NCBI GenBank assembly: GCA_004322045.1
Contig: SCRN01000042.1
Coordinates: forward strand, 19,045-83,044
DNA: 64,000 nt
Direction of reading: 5' to 3'
Source of the DNA: Paraburkholderia sp.
Lineage (GTDB): Bacteria; Pseudomonadota; Gammaproteobacteria; Burkholderiales; Burkholderiaceae
Shown: piece after piece, positions 18,880 to 27,813 of the stretch
Layout of the letters: each line of letters starts with the position of its first letter
Position numbering within the stretch: position 1 is the first letter of the stretch
The notes under the pieces: generated by a model
Told to the model about the DNA's origin: nothing
The model's database searches: none
Seen by the model: only the letters and a program-made list of their open reading frames with translations
Position numbers and translations under genes: made by a program

Positions 18880-19521
18880 CTAAATGATGCTGCGCAGCCC
18901 AGTCACCAGTTGAACAGCGCCGAACACGGCGATCACGACGGCCGACAGCCGTGCAACGCCATGAATGAACGACACCGGCATGCGCTTACCCAACGCGGAT
19001 GTCGCGCCACTCAGGCACAGCCACCAGGCTGCCGAGCCGATGAACACCCCGCTCACCATCGGGATCACCGTCGCCCACTGCGCGCCACCGCGCGCGGACG
19101 GGTCACCCGCGAGCGGGCCGAGCGCGGCAAAGATGCCGATGAACGAAAGAATCGTCATGGGGTTGGACAGCGTCAAACCGAACGTCGTCAAGAAGTCGCG
19201 GGGGGCGCCGCCGCGTGCCGCTTCGGGCGCGATCAGCGCTGGTGCCGGTTTCTCGCGCGCAATAGCCCACGCAAGCCAAATCAGAAATGCCCCGCCGCCG
19301 ATCTTGAGGACGACGCTCAGTGCGGGCAGCGTCGCCGCTAGCCCCGCTATGCCGAGCGCGCCGAGCAGCCCGTATATCCCATCGGCGCAGGCCGCGCCCA
19401 TTCCGGTTGCAAAGCCGGAACGAAAACCTCGACTGAGGCTTCGCTGGATGCACAGCATGCCGATGGGGCCGACCGGTGCGGCAATGGAAAGCCCGATCGT
19501 GAGCGATTTGATGAACAACAT
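18880..19521 (-). CDS. LysE/RhtB-family amino-acid exporter
   Basis: 213-residue inner-membrane protein with about six hydrophobic segments. It opens with GLSIAAPVGPIGMLCIQRSLSRGFRSGF, the LysE-family signature, and has the conserved TFGLTLSNPMTILSF in the middle. The family exports basic or neutral amino acids. It diverges from the AsnC-type regulator at 19657, the usual arrangement for an exporter and the regulator that senses its substrate. Which amino acid is exported cannot be read from sequence. Confidence 0.92.
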   Translation of the reverse strand: MLFIKSLTIGLSIAAPVGPIGMLCIQRSLSRGFRSGFATGMGAACADGIYGLLGALGIAGLAATLPALSVVLKIGGGAFLIWLAWAIAREKPAPALIAPEAARGGAPRDFLTTFGLTLSNPMTILSFIGIFAALGPLAGDPSARGGAQWATVIPMVSGVFIGSAAWWLCLSGATSALGKRMPVSFIHGVARLSAVVIAVFGAVQLVTGLRSII

Positions 19522-19617
19522 GGATGCATTCCCACTGTGGATCGCGTGAATCGTATGAATCTTTGTTTCTCGTCATTGACGTCTAATCGTAAGCCAAGCT
19601 CGATCGACGCAACAGGG

Positions 19618-19655
19618 AGCTTTTAAGGGAGAATGGTCACTTCACCTTAAAAGCT
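19618..19655. promoter_or_regulatory. Inverted repeat touching the start of the AsnC-type gene
   Basis: AGCTTTTAAGG (19618-19628) and CCTTAAAAGCT (19645-19655) pair perfectly over 11 bp with a 16-base spacer. The right arm ends one base before the first ATG. It is in the 135-base gap between the exporter and the regulator. It is a likely binding site for the encoded AsnC-type protein, or an mRNA hairpin that would hide the start codon. Confidence 0.6.
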
Positions 19656-19656
19656 A

Positions 19657-20130
19657 ATGGCAATGGACGAATCGGACTGGAAGATACTCGCGCTGTTACA
19701 GGGCAACGGCCGAATGACTTACACCGATCTGGCGCGGCAGGTGCAACTGTCGGTGCCTGCCGTGACCGAACGCGTGAAGCGTCTCGAAGAAGGCGGCGTG
19801 ATCGAAGGCTACGCTGCGCGCGTCAACCCCGCTGCGGCGGGGTACGTAATGACGGCACTGATCGCCATCACCGTACAGCAGCCCGGTAAAGCGAGATTTC
19901 TGAAATTGCTGGAGACGATCCCGGAAGTGATCGAGTGCCACCACGTCACGGGAGCGGATTCGTACATCATGCGCTTGGTTGCAGTCAGCATGGCCGATCT
20001 GGAGCGCTTGATCGGGCAAATCAACTTATACGGCGAGACGCGCACCTCGATCATCATGTCGACGCCGCTACCCGCTCGCGCTTTGCAGCGGCCGCCGGTC
20101 AACGCGAAGGATCGGACCGGCAGGCGCTAG
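19657..20130 (+). CDS. Lrp/AsnC-family transcriptional regulator
   Basis: 157-residue regulator with an N-terminal helix-turn-helix (about residues 5-50; DWKILALLQGNGRMTYTDLARQVQLSVPAVTERVKRL) and a C-terminal RAM/AsnC ligand-binding domain (about 70-145; VIECHHVTGADSYIMRLV). It diverges from a LysE-type exporter, so it probably activates that gene in response to an amino acid. Two ATGs, at 19657 and 19663, are possible. Neither has a good Shine-Dalgarno, and the inverted repeat lies where one would be. Confidence 0.93.
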   Translation: MAMDESDWKILALLQGNGRMTYTDLARQVQLSVPAVTERVKRLEEGGVIEGYAARVNPAAAGYVMTALIAITVQQPGKARFLKLLETIPEVIECHHVTGADSYIMRLVAVSMADLERLIGQINLYGETRTSIIMSTPLPARALQRPPVNAKDRTGRR

Positions 20131-20217
20131 GCTCATGTCCGACGGCAACTCGATCGCGCGACGAAAATCATTCCCGTATGGGTCAAGGTCGCGGTCGCAA
20201 CCGCGGCCGCGCGCCGC

Positions 20218-21144
20218 TCAATACAGTTCGGGCACGATCATCTCGTCCGGCACCGGCTGACGGATATAGTCCTCGTTGTGAACGCGCTCAGGCAACGCAA
20301 TGGCCAGATGCTCGACTTCGCGATAGGGCACCTGGGTCAGCAAGTGGTGGATGCAGTTCAAACGCGCCCGCTTTTTGTCGACCGCCTGCACGACCCACCA
20401 CGGTGCGTCCGGGTGATGCGAGCGCTGCAACATCACTTCCTTCGCTTGTGTGTACGCTTCCCATCGGCGGCGGCTCTCGAGATCCATCGGGCTTAGCTTC
20501 CATTGCTTGAGCGGATCGCGGATGCGCGCTTGAAAGCGGATCTCCTGCGCTTCGTCGGTGATCGAAAACCAGTACTTGACGATTTGGATGCCGCTTCTTA
20601 CCAGCATCTTTTCGAATTCCGGCACGGAGCGGAAAAATTCTTCGTACTCGTCATCGCTGCAAAAGCCCATGACACGTTCAACACCGGCGCGGTTGTACCA
20701 ACTGCGGTCGAACAACACCATCTCCCCTCCGGCCGGAAGGTGCGCGACGTAGCGCTGAAAATACCATTGCGTGCGCTCGCGGTTGTTCGGCGCGGGCAGC
20801 GCAGCGACGCGGCAGACGCGCGGGTTCAGACGCTGCGTAATGCGTTTGATCGCGCCGCCCTTGCCTGCCGCGTCGCGGCCTTCGAAAATGACGACGAGAC
20901 GGTGCCCTGTCGCCACGATCCAATCCTGCAACTTCACGAGCTCGCCTTGCAGGCGAAAGAGCTCGCGAAAATAATGTCTGCGCAGACTGCGCGCTTCGGG
21001 CGTGAACGCATCGGAGCCGTCCAGGATGCGGTCGTCCACCTCCATTTCGAGTTCTTCGTCATACGCATCGACGAGCTCCTCCTCGAAGCGGCGCTGCCGC
21101 TCGGCCAGGCGTTCGGCGTCGGTTTCACGGTCCTGCTTGTTCAT
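20218..21144 (-). CDS. ppk2: Polyphosphate kinase 2
   Basis: 308-residue PPK2 enzyme that transfers phosphate between polyphosphate and nucleoside diphosphates. Walker A is FEGRDAAGKGG at 88-98, with the lid and Walker B region FDRSWYNRAGVERVMGF about 60 residues later and the family motif KYWFSITDEAQEIRF. Length and a single PPK2 domain fit class I (NDP phosphorylation). The N-terminal 45 residues form a charged helix seen in several homologues. It stands alone, with the AsnC gene converging on it. Confidence 0.93.
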   Translation of the reverse strand: MNKQDRETDAERLAERQRRFEEELVDAYDEELEMEVDDRILDGSDAFTPEARSLRRHYFRELFRLQGELVKLQDWIVATGHRLVVIFEGRDAAGKGGAIKRITQRLNPRVCRVAALPAPNNRERTQWYFQRYVAHLPAGGEMVLFDRSWYNRAGVERVMGFCSDDEYEEFFRSVPEFEKMLVRSGIQIVKYWFSITDEAQEIRFQARIRDPLKQWKLSPMDLESRRRWEAYTQAKEVMLQRSHHPDAPWWVVQAVDKKRARLNCIHHLLTQVPYREVEHLAIALPERVHNEDYIRQPVPDEMIVPELY

Positions 21145-21342
21145 CGCTGTTCTCCCTCACCATACGGGCGATCTTGCCCACCCACACGAGCAAGCGAGCT
21201 GCCATGCAGCCGCACATTATCCGTGGCCCGCCATGTCAGCCATATTACGACTGAGGTTTCATCGCGCGGGCTGCCCGACAGATCACCATCACATAGTGGA
21301 CACTGGCGACGAATTTTGCATCCCTCAAGTGGGCAGTCGACA

Positions 21343-22647
21343 TCACGCGCGCCGCACGCGGCGCTTGCCTAACATCGCATCGAATCCGAGCAAGGCGAAC
21401 GCGCCGAGCGCGAGTCCAGCGCACAGTAAAAACGCCGCACGATAACCGAACGCGCCGATGATCATGCCGGACAATACGCCCGATAGAATGGCCCCCACGC
21501 GCGACGCGTTGAAGAAGAGCGCCGTCGCAACGCCCGTTTCGCCGGGCATGAGGTCTTGCACATAGACCATGCCGAGACACGACGTGATTGCAACCACCGC
21601 CGCCGAGAGAATCTGCAGAGGCACGACCGCCAGAGGCTGGCTAACCATCGCCAGCGCAATGAAGTAGGCCGCATGCACCGCTGCGGCAGCCGTCAGCCAA
21701 CGCGGTTTGCGCAACTTCGACGACATCGTCCCGAGCCACAGCATCATCGGGATCTCGAGCAGAGCGCCCGCGCCGAGCGCAGCGGAGACCGTCAAGCGCG
21801 TGCTGTGCAATGCCTGCACCAGGTAAAGCGGCAGCAGGATCATCGTTGCATTGGCGGCCAGTCCAATCAACGTGAGTGCCATGAGGACGCGATACGTCGT
21901 GGCGCGCCCGTTCGTCGTCACAGCCGCATGCGTCGCGATACGTTCGGCGGCGACCGCCGTGGCGGCGATTCCTTCTTCCAACGCTGCAGAGGCGTCCTCC
22001 TCCTTGTCTTCGTTGTCTTCCGCGCTTTCGTGGCACGATGTGGGACGCTCGTTTGCGTCGGGTCCCATTTCAGTCATGCGCAGCGCAATCACCGCACTTG
22101 CGGTGAAGCTCGCTGCTGCGAACGCGAAGAGACCGGTAAAACCGCCTTGCGCCAAAATCAACGCACCGACCGCAGGCCCGAACACCCACGCGACGGAAAG
22201 CAGCGTCCTCAACGCCGCCGATGCGAATTCCTCATGCGCCGGATCGCCGGTCCGCAGCACCGCGCGGCCGAAGGAAAATATCTGCGATAGCGATGCCGCG
22301 CCGGGACCCAACAACAAGGCGCCCGCCAGCATCAACTCGGCATAGCCGCGCAAGAAGCCCAACGCCCCATAACCGAGCGCCGCGATCACGAGCGATGCAA
22401 TCAGCGGAGCCCGATTGCACCCGGTTCGGTCGGACCATCGACCCACCGCCGTGCTGGCGAACACGCCGCTCGCCGAAACGAGTGTCATGAATGCGCCCAG
22501 TTGCAGCGGCGACATCCCCGCCTGCTCCACGCCGAACAGCGAGAGATACGGCGCCGTGAACGACAATGCGACGCCGAGCATCAACGTTGCCGCAGCGAGC
22601 GGCACGAAGTGCTCGATTCGCGCGAGCCGAAGCAAACGAGCCCGCAC
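21343..22647 (-). CDS. Sugar-efflux MFS transporter (SetA/SotA-like)
   Basis: 434-residue twelve-segment major facilitator resembling sugar-efflux transporters, which expel excess mono- or disaccharides. The first half has VALSFTAPYLSLFGVEQAGMSPLQLG and the A-motif-like GRWSDRTGCNRAPLI. The loop between segments 6 and 7 (about 195-240) is unusually long and acidic. The GTG start at 22647 lies three bases after the TGA of the GH42 gene, so translation is probably coupled. In a galactoside operon it could export excess galactose or glucose made by the enzyme, or non-metabolised analogues. That role is inference. Confidence 0.83.
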   Translation of the reverse strand: MRARLLRLARIEHFVPLAAATLMLGVALSFTAPYLSLFGVEQAGMSPLQLGAFMTLVSASGVFASTAVGRWSDRTGCNRAPLIASLVIAALGYGALGFLRGYAELMLAGALLLGPGAASLSQIFSFGRAVLRTGDPAHEEFASAALRTLLSVAWVFGPAVGALILAQGGFTGLFAFAAASFTASAVIALRMTEMGPDANERPTSCHESAEDNEDKEEDASAALEEGIAATAVAAERIATHAAVTTNGRATTYRVLMALTLIGLAANATMILLPLYLVQALHSTRLTVSAALGAGALLEIPMMLWLGTMSSKLRKPRWLTAAAAVHAAYFIALAMVSQPLAVVPLQILSAAVVAITSCLGMVYVQDLMPGETGVATALFFNASRVGAILSGVLSGMIIGAFGYRAAFLLCAGLALGAFALLGFDAMLGKRRVRRA

Positions 22648-22650
22648 CGC

Positions 22651-24615
22651 TCAGTCTTCTTCGATCCAAGCGGCCACATCGACCGGGCCAACGACCGGGC
22701 CGCCCAGTACGAACTTCGCGCGAGCGGACGCGGGCACGGCCTGCGGCCGATCGCCATAATTGATCGCCATGCGCAATGGCCCGCGCCTGCGCAGCCGCAA
22801 GCCCTCGGGCATCGGCATCGCTTGGATGCCTGCGGCTCGAACACAATTGGCCATGACCGCATGCAGCACCGCTTGGTCGAAACAAGCCGCCACATACGTG
22901 ACACGGTGGCATCGCAGCACCGCGGGCATGCCGTCGTCGAAACGAACGATCGTCTCCGTCGCCGCGCCCGCCTCCACGTGATCGCGCCAACGCAATGCGC
23001 AGCCGTCCACCTCTTCAAAACGAAGCGCTGGCCGAATGGACGGCCGCAGCGATTCCGCCGCGACGACGCGCGCCGGCAACACGCGCTGTAGTTCACCCGG
23101 GGGCAATTGCGAAGGGATCGCAAAAGCCGGTGATTTGGACCCGGTGCGCGGTCCGAATACCCAATGACTGGATCCGCGCTCGATCTGCTCGACCACGCTC
23201 GGCGGCAGAATCGGCAATGTCGGCGCCACGACGAGCCTGTATTCGCCCACCTCTGCCCGCGCCGATACGACATCGACATCAAGGCCCAACTCGCGCAGTG
23301 CGCTATACCATTCGAACACGATGTGCTGATAGTCGATGTCCGCGCCATGCCGTTGCGTCTCGACCACCCACTGCGCTTCATAATCGAACAGCAGCGCCAC
23401 GGGCGCGCGCGTGCACCGCAAATCATCGGCGGGCAACGCAAGATTGCGCAACTCGCGCGCCACTTGGGCGGCTTCGCGCCCGCCCGGCGAGAGCGCATCG
23501 TCGGGGGTATTCAGGCCCGAATGCATTTGCTCTTGCGCAAAAGGGCACTGGCGCCAGCGGAAGTACGAGACGAGTTCCGCACCGTGCGCAAACGCTTCCC
23601 AGGTCCAGAGCCGCACGATGCCGGGTTGCGGCACCGGGTTGAACGGCGCCCAATTGACCGGCCCGGCTTGCTGTTCCATCACCCACATCCGCCCCTTGCC
23701 GACGCCGCGATAAAGATCGTGACTGAACGCCGAGACATCGGGGTGCCCCGTGCGCGCCCAACGATGCTTCTGCGCTTCGGGAAGCGGGAGGACTTCGGTG
23801 CGAGGAACCGGATAGCTATCCCAGGCAGCAACATCGAGCGGACCCCGTGCGAACGCGTAATGATCGAACGCGGCATAAAAGCCCATGAAGTTGTGCAGCA
23901 CATCGCGCCCCGGCGCGTGGCGCCGGATCAGGTCGGCCTGCAACGCATGAAAGCTCGCCACTTCCTCCGATTGAAAGCGCCGAAAGTCGAGTGCATGGGC
24001 CGGGTTGACGTCGGTCGGCGTGCGATGAGGCAGTTCGATTTCATCGAAGCTGTGGTACTCCATGCTCCAAAACACATTGCCCCATGACGCGTTGAGCGCG
24101 GCGATCGTTTCATAGCGCTGTCCGAGCCACTGTCGAAAGCGCTGCAACGCGGCCTGCGTGTACGTGGGCAAGGTATCGTGGCAACCGAGTTCATTGTCGG
24201 TCTGCCAAGCTACGACGGCTGGGTGATCACCATATCGGCGCACCATGGTCTCGACGATACGCGCGCAATGTTCCCGATAGATGGGGCTCGAAATATCGTA
24301 GTGGCGCCGCGAGCCGAACTGGAGCACGCCACCGTCGTGCCTCACCGGCAAAATGTCCGGATGCGCATCGACGAGCCACTTCGGCGGCGCCGCCGTCGGT
24401 GTGCCAAGCACGAGCTCGAGCCCATGGCGGGAAAGTGTCGCGATGGCGGCGTCGAGCCACGCCCATTCGTAACGCCCCGGCTCCGGCTCCATGCGAGACC
24501 AGGCAAATTCCGCGATGCGCACGCGCGTGATGCCCATCTCGGCCATGCGCCGCGCATCGCTTTCCCACTTGTTTTCGGGCCAATGTTCCGGGTAATAGCA
24601 AACGCCGAGATGCAT
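22651..24615 (-). CDS. GH42 beta-galactosidase, second copy
   Basis: 654-residue paralogue of the enzyme at 7109-9097, with the same opening ([15 protein letters not shown]) and domain order. Glu142 in WQTDNELGCHD and Glu314 in WVMEQQAGPVNW supply acid/base and nucleophile. There is no signal peptide. The ATG at 24615 is preferred over one 12 codons upstream because GAGGA stands 8 bases before it and it matches the family start. It sits between a binding-protein gene and an efflux gene. The two copies differ clearly, so they may prefer different galactosides. Confidence 0.94.
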   Translation of the reverse strand: MHLGVCYYPEHWPENKWESDARRMAEMGITRVRIAEFAWSRMEPEPGRYEWAWLDAAIATLSRHGLELVLGTPTAAPPKWLVDAHPDILPVRHDGGVLQFGSRRHYDISSPIYREHCARIVETMVRRYGDHPAVVAWQTDNELGCHDTLPTYTQAALQRFRQWLGQRYETIAALNASWGNVFWSMEYHSFDEIELPHRTPTDVNPAHALDFRRFQSEEVASFHALQADLIRRHAPGRDVLHNFMGFYAAFDHYAFARGPLDVAAWDSYPVPRTEVLPLPEAQKHRWARTGHPDVSAFSHDLYRGVGKGRMWVMEQQAGPVNWAPFNPVPQPGIVRLWTWEAFAHGAELVSYFRWRQCPFAQEQMHSGLNTPDDALSPGGREAAQVARELRNLALPADDLRCTRAPVALLFDYEAQWVVETQRHGADIDYQHIVFEWYSALRELGLDVDVVSARAEVGEYRLVVAPTLPILPPSVVEQIERGSSHWVFGPRTGSKSPAFAIPSQLPPGELQRVLPARVVAAESLRPSIRPALRFEEVDGCALRWRDHVEAGAATETIVRFDDGMPAVLRCHRVTYVAACFDQAVLHAVMANCVRAAGIQAMPMPEGLRLRRRGPLRMAINYGDRPQAVPASARAKFVLGGPVVGPVDVAAWIEED

Positions 24616-24675
24616 TGAAAGGTTCCTCGATTCGGTCAGGGCAGAAGACAAACGCGATCCAGTGGGCTAGGTTCT

Positions 24676-24783
24676 TCAACCCTTCAACTCTCGCACCGGA
24701 ATCATCGAGATCTGAATCGGCACGAAATTGCCCGCTACGAGGAGACCCAGTCGCAGTCCACGTTGAATAACGGAAATCGACAT
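24676..24783 (-). pseudogene. Remnant of a MalG/AraQ-type sugar permease gene
   Basis: Reading from the ATG at 24783 to the TGA at 24676 gives 35 codons containing LLVAGNFVPIQISMIPVREL. This aligns with FVAGNFVPIQVLMIPVRDL in the intact permease at 11474-12325; 15 of 18 residues are identical from VAGN to the final Leu. Codons differ at many third positions, so it is not a recent copy. The match stops abruptly at both ends. It lies in the 234-base gap between the binding-protein and GH42 genes, where permease genes would be expected. It is therefore best read as a deletion scar. A short real peptide cannot be excluded. Confidence 0.75.
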
Positions 24784-24849
24784 TGATTCACACTCCGCCG
24801 TAAATCGACGAGGGTGAGCCAGCGGCATCGCCCTCGCGCGCCGATACGG

Positions 24850-26091
24850 CTACTTCTTGTAAATTCGCTTACGCGTAGCTTCCAAGCGCTGCAGGATTGC
24901 GTCGATCTGCGCCGGATCGGAGAAGAACTGCTGCATGGCATTCATCCCTTCGTCGGCCATTTCCTTGGTCATATCTCGGTCGTAGAACTGCGCAATGCCG
25001 CCCGTCGTACCCGAGAGCGTCTTGAAGCCGACCTTCGAAATCGGATCCTGCGGCTCCGCCGCTTCGTTGTTCGACGGCAACTGGCCCCACCCTTTTGCGA
25101 GTTCACCGTTGATTTGAGCCGTCCCCATGAACGCCAGCAGACGCCGCGCATCGGCCTTGTTCTTTGCCTTGGCCGGCACGATCAAAACGTTGACCGGCCC
25201 ATCCTCGGCAACCGGAACCGACGCATCGACGATCGGAAAGCGGAAGTAACCCATTTCATTGCGCGTGGCCGCAGGCAACCCCGCCGAGAAGAACGTGCCC
25301 ATCAACAGCATGGCGGCCTGGCCATTCACGAGCAGGGGGCTGATCGAATCGACGTCGTAGGACAACGCGTTATCGATGAAGTACTTGTCGTCGATCAACG
25401 TCTTCCATGCGTCGTACACGTGCTTTACGCGCGGATCGGTGTAAGCGATGTCGCCCGCCATGAGTTGCTGATGAAAGTCGTAGCCGTTGACGCGCAAGTC
25501 GAGATAGTCGAACCAGGCGGCCAGCGTCCAAGCATCTCGTGCGGGGACGGCGATCGGCGCGATACCGGCTGCCTTCAGCTTCTTGCAATCGTCCAAGAAT
25601 TGCGCCCATGTGGTGGGCTCGGCCGCAATCCCGGCTTTCTGGAACAGATCTTTACGGTAGAAGAAACCGTACGCATCGGTACCCAGCGGCAAACTGTATT
25701 GCTTGCCCGCGTAGGTCGACGACGACTTCACCGAGGCGTAGGTCCGATTCCATCCGTTCTTTTGCCAATCGCTCGTCAAATCTTCCAGCAAGCCGCGCTT
25801 GGCGAAATACGCCATGCGTTCGCCGTTGTGCCAACTCAGCATATCGGGCGGATCGGTTGCGAGCCAGCCCGACAATTGAACCTTATAAGCCTCCTCGCCC
25901 ACGTAGCTGACTTTCAGGTCCACATCGGGATTGGCTTTCTTGAACTGATCGAACGCGTTTTTCCATGTGGCGCGCTGATTGCCGCGCGCCGAGACGGTAA
26001 CGTTCAACGTGCTCGCCAACGCCGTCGATGCGGCGGCAAGCGTCGCGCAAGTCAAGCAGGCCAGCGCGAGCGTACGAACCTGTAGCTTCAT
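24850..26091 (-). CDS. Extracellular sugar-binding protein of the second galactoside locus
   Basis: 413-residue periplasmic binding protein with a signal peptide (LALACLTCATLAAASTALA, cut before STLNV). It resembles the protein at 9159-10412 along its whole length, including EEAYKVQLSGWLATDPPDMLSWHNGERMAYFAKRG-type segments and the terminal TRKRIYKK. Strong AAGGAGA precedes the ATG. Its own permeases are absent from this locus, leaving only a remnant downstream. It must therefore use another transporter, most simply the one encoded at 5920-12325. It may widen the range of sugars taken up. Confidence 0.93.
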   Translation of the reverse strand: MKLQVRTLALACLTCATLAAASTALASTLNVTVSARGNQRATWKNAFDQFKKANPDVDLKVSYVGEEAYKVQLSGWLATDPPDMLSWHNGERMAYFAKRGLLEDLTSDWQKNGWNRTYASVKSSSTYAGKQYSLPLGTDAYGFFYRKDLFQKAGIAAEPTTWAQFLDDCKKLKAAGIAPIAVPARDAWTLAAWFDYLDLRVNGYDFHQQLMAGDIAYTDPRVKHVYDAWKTLIDDKYFIDNALSYDVDSISPLLVNGQAAMLLMGTFFSAGLPAATRNEMGYFRFPIVDASVPVAEDGPVNVLIVPAKAKNKADARRLLAFMGTAQINGELAKGWGQLPSNNEAAEPQDPISKVGFKTLSGTTGGIAQFYDRDMTKEMADEGMNAMQQFFSDPAQIDAILQRLEATRKRIYKK

Positions 26092-26473
26092 GAATGTCTC
26101 CTTCTGTTTGTCTTTGGTATCGGCGTGGTGCCGGTCTACTGCACGCCCAACTGCTCGACCGGTTGCACCGTACGCACGATCGATGGCGAGCCTGATGCGT
26201 GCAGACCGTATTGCTTCGATACGTGACGCAGAAAAATGGCGGACTTCACGCGCTCCTTCGAGCGGCGCGCGCGCATCGCGTCTCTGAATTTAAGCGCTTA
26301 AATTTTCGTCGCCAAAACACGTTGTTTGCTCGTACCATGTCGTCTCCAATGGCATGACCGCTCTCGTCGTGGAATGGAAGTTAGCGCGACGAATTCGGTT
26401 ACGCAACTTCTGAGCACCCATCTCAGCATTTGAACAAACCATCGTCGAACGTCCCGAGACGCTCGCGAAGGCA
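26092..26473. other. 382-base divergent regulatory region of the second galactoside locus
   Basis: The region separates the binding-protein gene (leftward) from the lacI-type gene (rightward). It holds the 18-bp operator palindrome at 26287-26304 and a locally AT-richer stretch around it. No further gene or conserved motif was recognised. Confidence 0.7.
26287..26304. promoter_or_regulatory. LacI-family operator, perfect 18-bp palindrome
   Basis: AATTTAAGCGCTTAAATT is fully self-complementary and shares the 12-base core TTAAGCGCTTAA with the operator at 5867-5882. It lies 195 bases upstream of the binding-protein start and about 170 bases from the lacI-type gene, so it can control both directions. 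The longer AT flanks differ from those of the first operator, which may favour one of the two repressors. Confidence 0.8.
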
Positions 26474-27523
26474 GTGAAGCCGGGGGAACAACGAGTGGTC
26501 ACGCTTGCCGAAGTCGCGCGACGCGCGAAGGTCACGGGCGCAACGGTTTCGAACGTATTGCGCAACCCGCAGAAGGTGAAACCGGAGACCGTCGACCGCG
26601 TCATGGCCGCCATCCGCGAATTGGGCTATCGACCCAACTTGACCGCGCGCGCGCTCGCACGGGGCCGCACGTCCACCCTCGCGTTGATGCTCTCCAACAT
26701 CACGAACCCGTTTTACCCGGAGTTCGTTCTCGCCGCCGAGCGCGAAGCACGCAAGCGCGGTCACTTCCTGCTCGTGTGCAACACCGACGACGACCCGGCC
26801 ATCACGCGTGCGTATCTGGAGCAAATCGCTGGTTCGCTAGCCTCGGGCGTCATCGTCATGAACACCGACCTGAGCGAGCGCGAATTGACGGAGATCGCGA
26901 GCAGAGGCATTGCCGTCGTCCTTTGCATGTGGGAACACGTGCAGCCTTCGCGCGCCCTGCCCTGCGTCACGATCGACTTCGCCGCCGCGGGCGCGCTCGC
27001 AGCGGAGCATCTTTCGTCGCTAGGGCATCGCAAGTTCGGCGCGCTCGTCGGCGCAGGCTCGGGCGGCCCGCAAACCATTCGTCTCGAAGGCTTCGCAAGC
27101 GCGCTCGCGGCCCATGGTCATGCGGATAAATCGCTCGCCGTGGTTCAAGCGCGCGACTCGATCGAAGGCGGATACGAAGCGGCCATCGGTCTGCTGCGCG
27201 ACAAGCCCGGCCTCACCTGCATCTTCGCAACGAACGACCTGATGGCGATCGGCGCCATGCAGGCTGCGGCCGATCTCGGCAAGCGCGTGCCCGACGACAT
27301 ATCGGTCATCGGGCTCACCGACATCGAACTCGCGCATCAGTTTCGCCCCGCATTGACGACCGTGCGGCTGCCCGCCGCGGAAATCGCCGCGCGCTCGATC
27401 GCCCTCGCGTTGGAAATGATCGAAGGCGGCGAGCCGGCCCAGGACATCTATGTCGTGCGCTCGCCCGAACTCGTCGTGCGGGCGTCGACGGGCCGCGCGC
27501 CGTCGCGGCGGCGCCGCACATGA
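26474..27523 (+). CDS. LacI-family transcriptional repressor of the second galactoside locus
   Basis: 349-residue LacI-family protein with the helix-turn-helix at residues 9-32 (VTLAEVARRAKVTGATVSNVL), a hinge (LTARALARG) and a sugar-binding effector domain (IALAL end near 325). The GTG start has GAAGG upstream. It diverges from the binding protein/GH42/efflux operon across a region with a LacI operator. It is a paralogue of the repressor at 4662-5729. Because their operators share a core, cross-regulation of the two loci is likely. Confidence 0.93.
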   Translation: MKPGEQRVVTLAEVARRAKVTGATVSNVLRNPQKVKPETVDRVMAAIRELGYRPNLTARALARGRTSTLALMLSNITNPFYPEFVLAAEREARKRGHFLLVCNTDDDPAITRAYLEQIAGSLASGVIVMNTDLSERELTEIASRGIAVVLCMWEHVQPSRALPCVTIDFAAAGALAAEHLSSLGHRKFGALVGAGSGGPQTIRLEGFASALAAHGHADKSLAVVQARDSIEGGYEAAIGLLRDKPGLTCIFATNDLMAIGAMQAAADLGKRVPDDISVIGLTDIELAHQFRPALTTVRLPAAEIAARSIALALEMIEGGEPAQDIYVVRSPELVVRASTGRAPSRRRRT

Positions 27524-27813
27524 CGTGCGCGGTGACGCTTGCGAGTTCCCCAACCCTCGCTATACTTCGAATAACCTGACGGTTCACATATTGGTTTTTA
27601 CCCGGTTCGACGAAACGTCGCCGCGCGAGACACAGTCATTGCCGCGATAACACAAACGATTTCAGCAACGCGAATGCGGTCAGCCCTTCCGCGGGCCGCG
27701 ATGAACTGCCGACACGCTGACCGACGCCGGGCTGCCGTGTCGTATTTCCCGAATCCGATGCCCAGCGGCAAACAGTACGAGTTGCGCGCTGGGCCGCAAC
27801 CGAGGAGGCGCGC
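27524..27813. other. 290-base region upstream of the stressosome operon
   Basis: No gene was recognised. It should contain the promoter of the rsbR-led operon. An AT-richer stretch near 27575-27600 is the most likely core promoter area, but no clear -35/-10 pair was identified. A strong AGGAGG lies just before the rsbR-like ATG. Confidence 0.45.
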
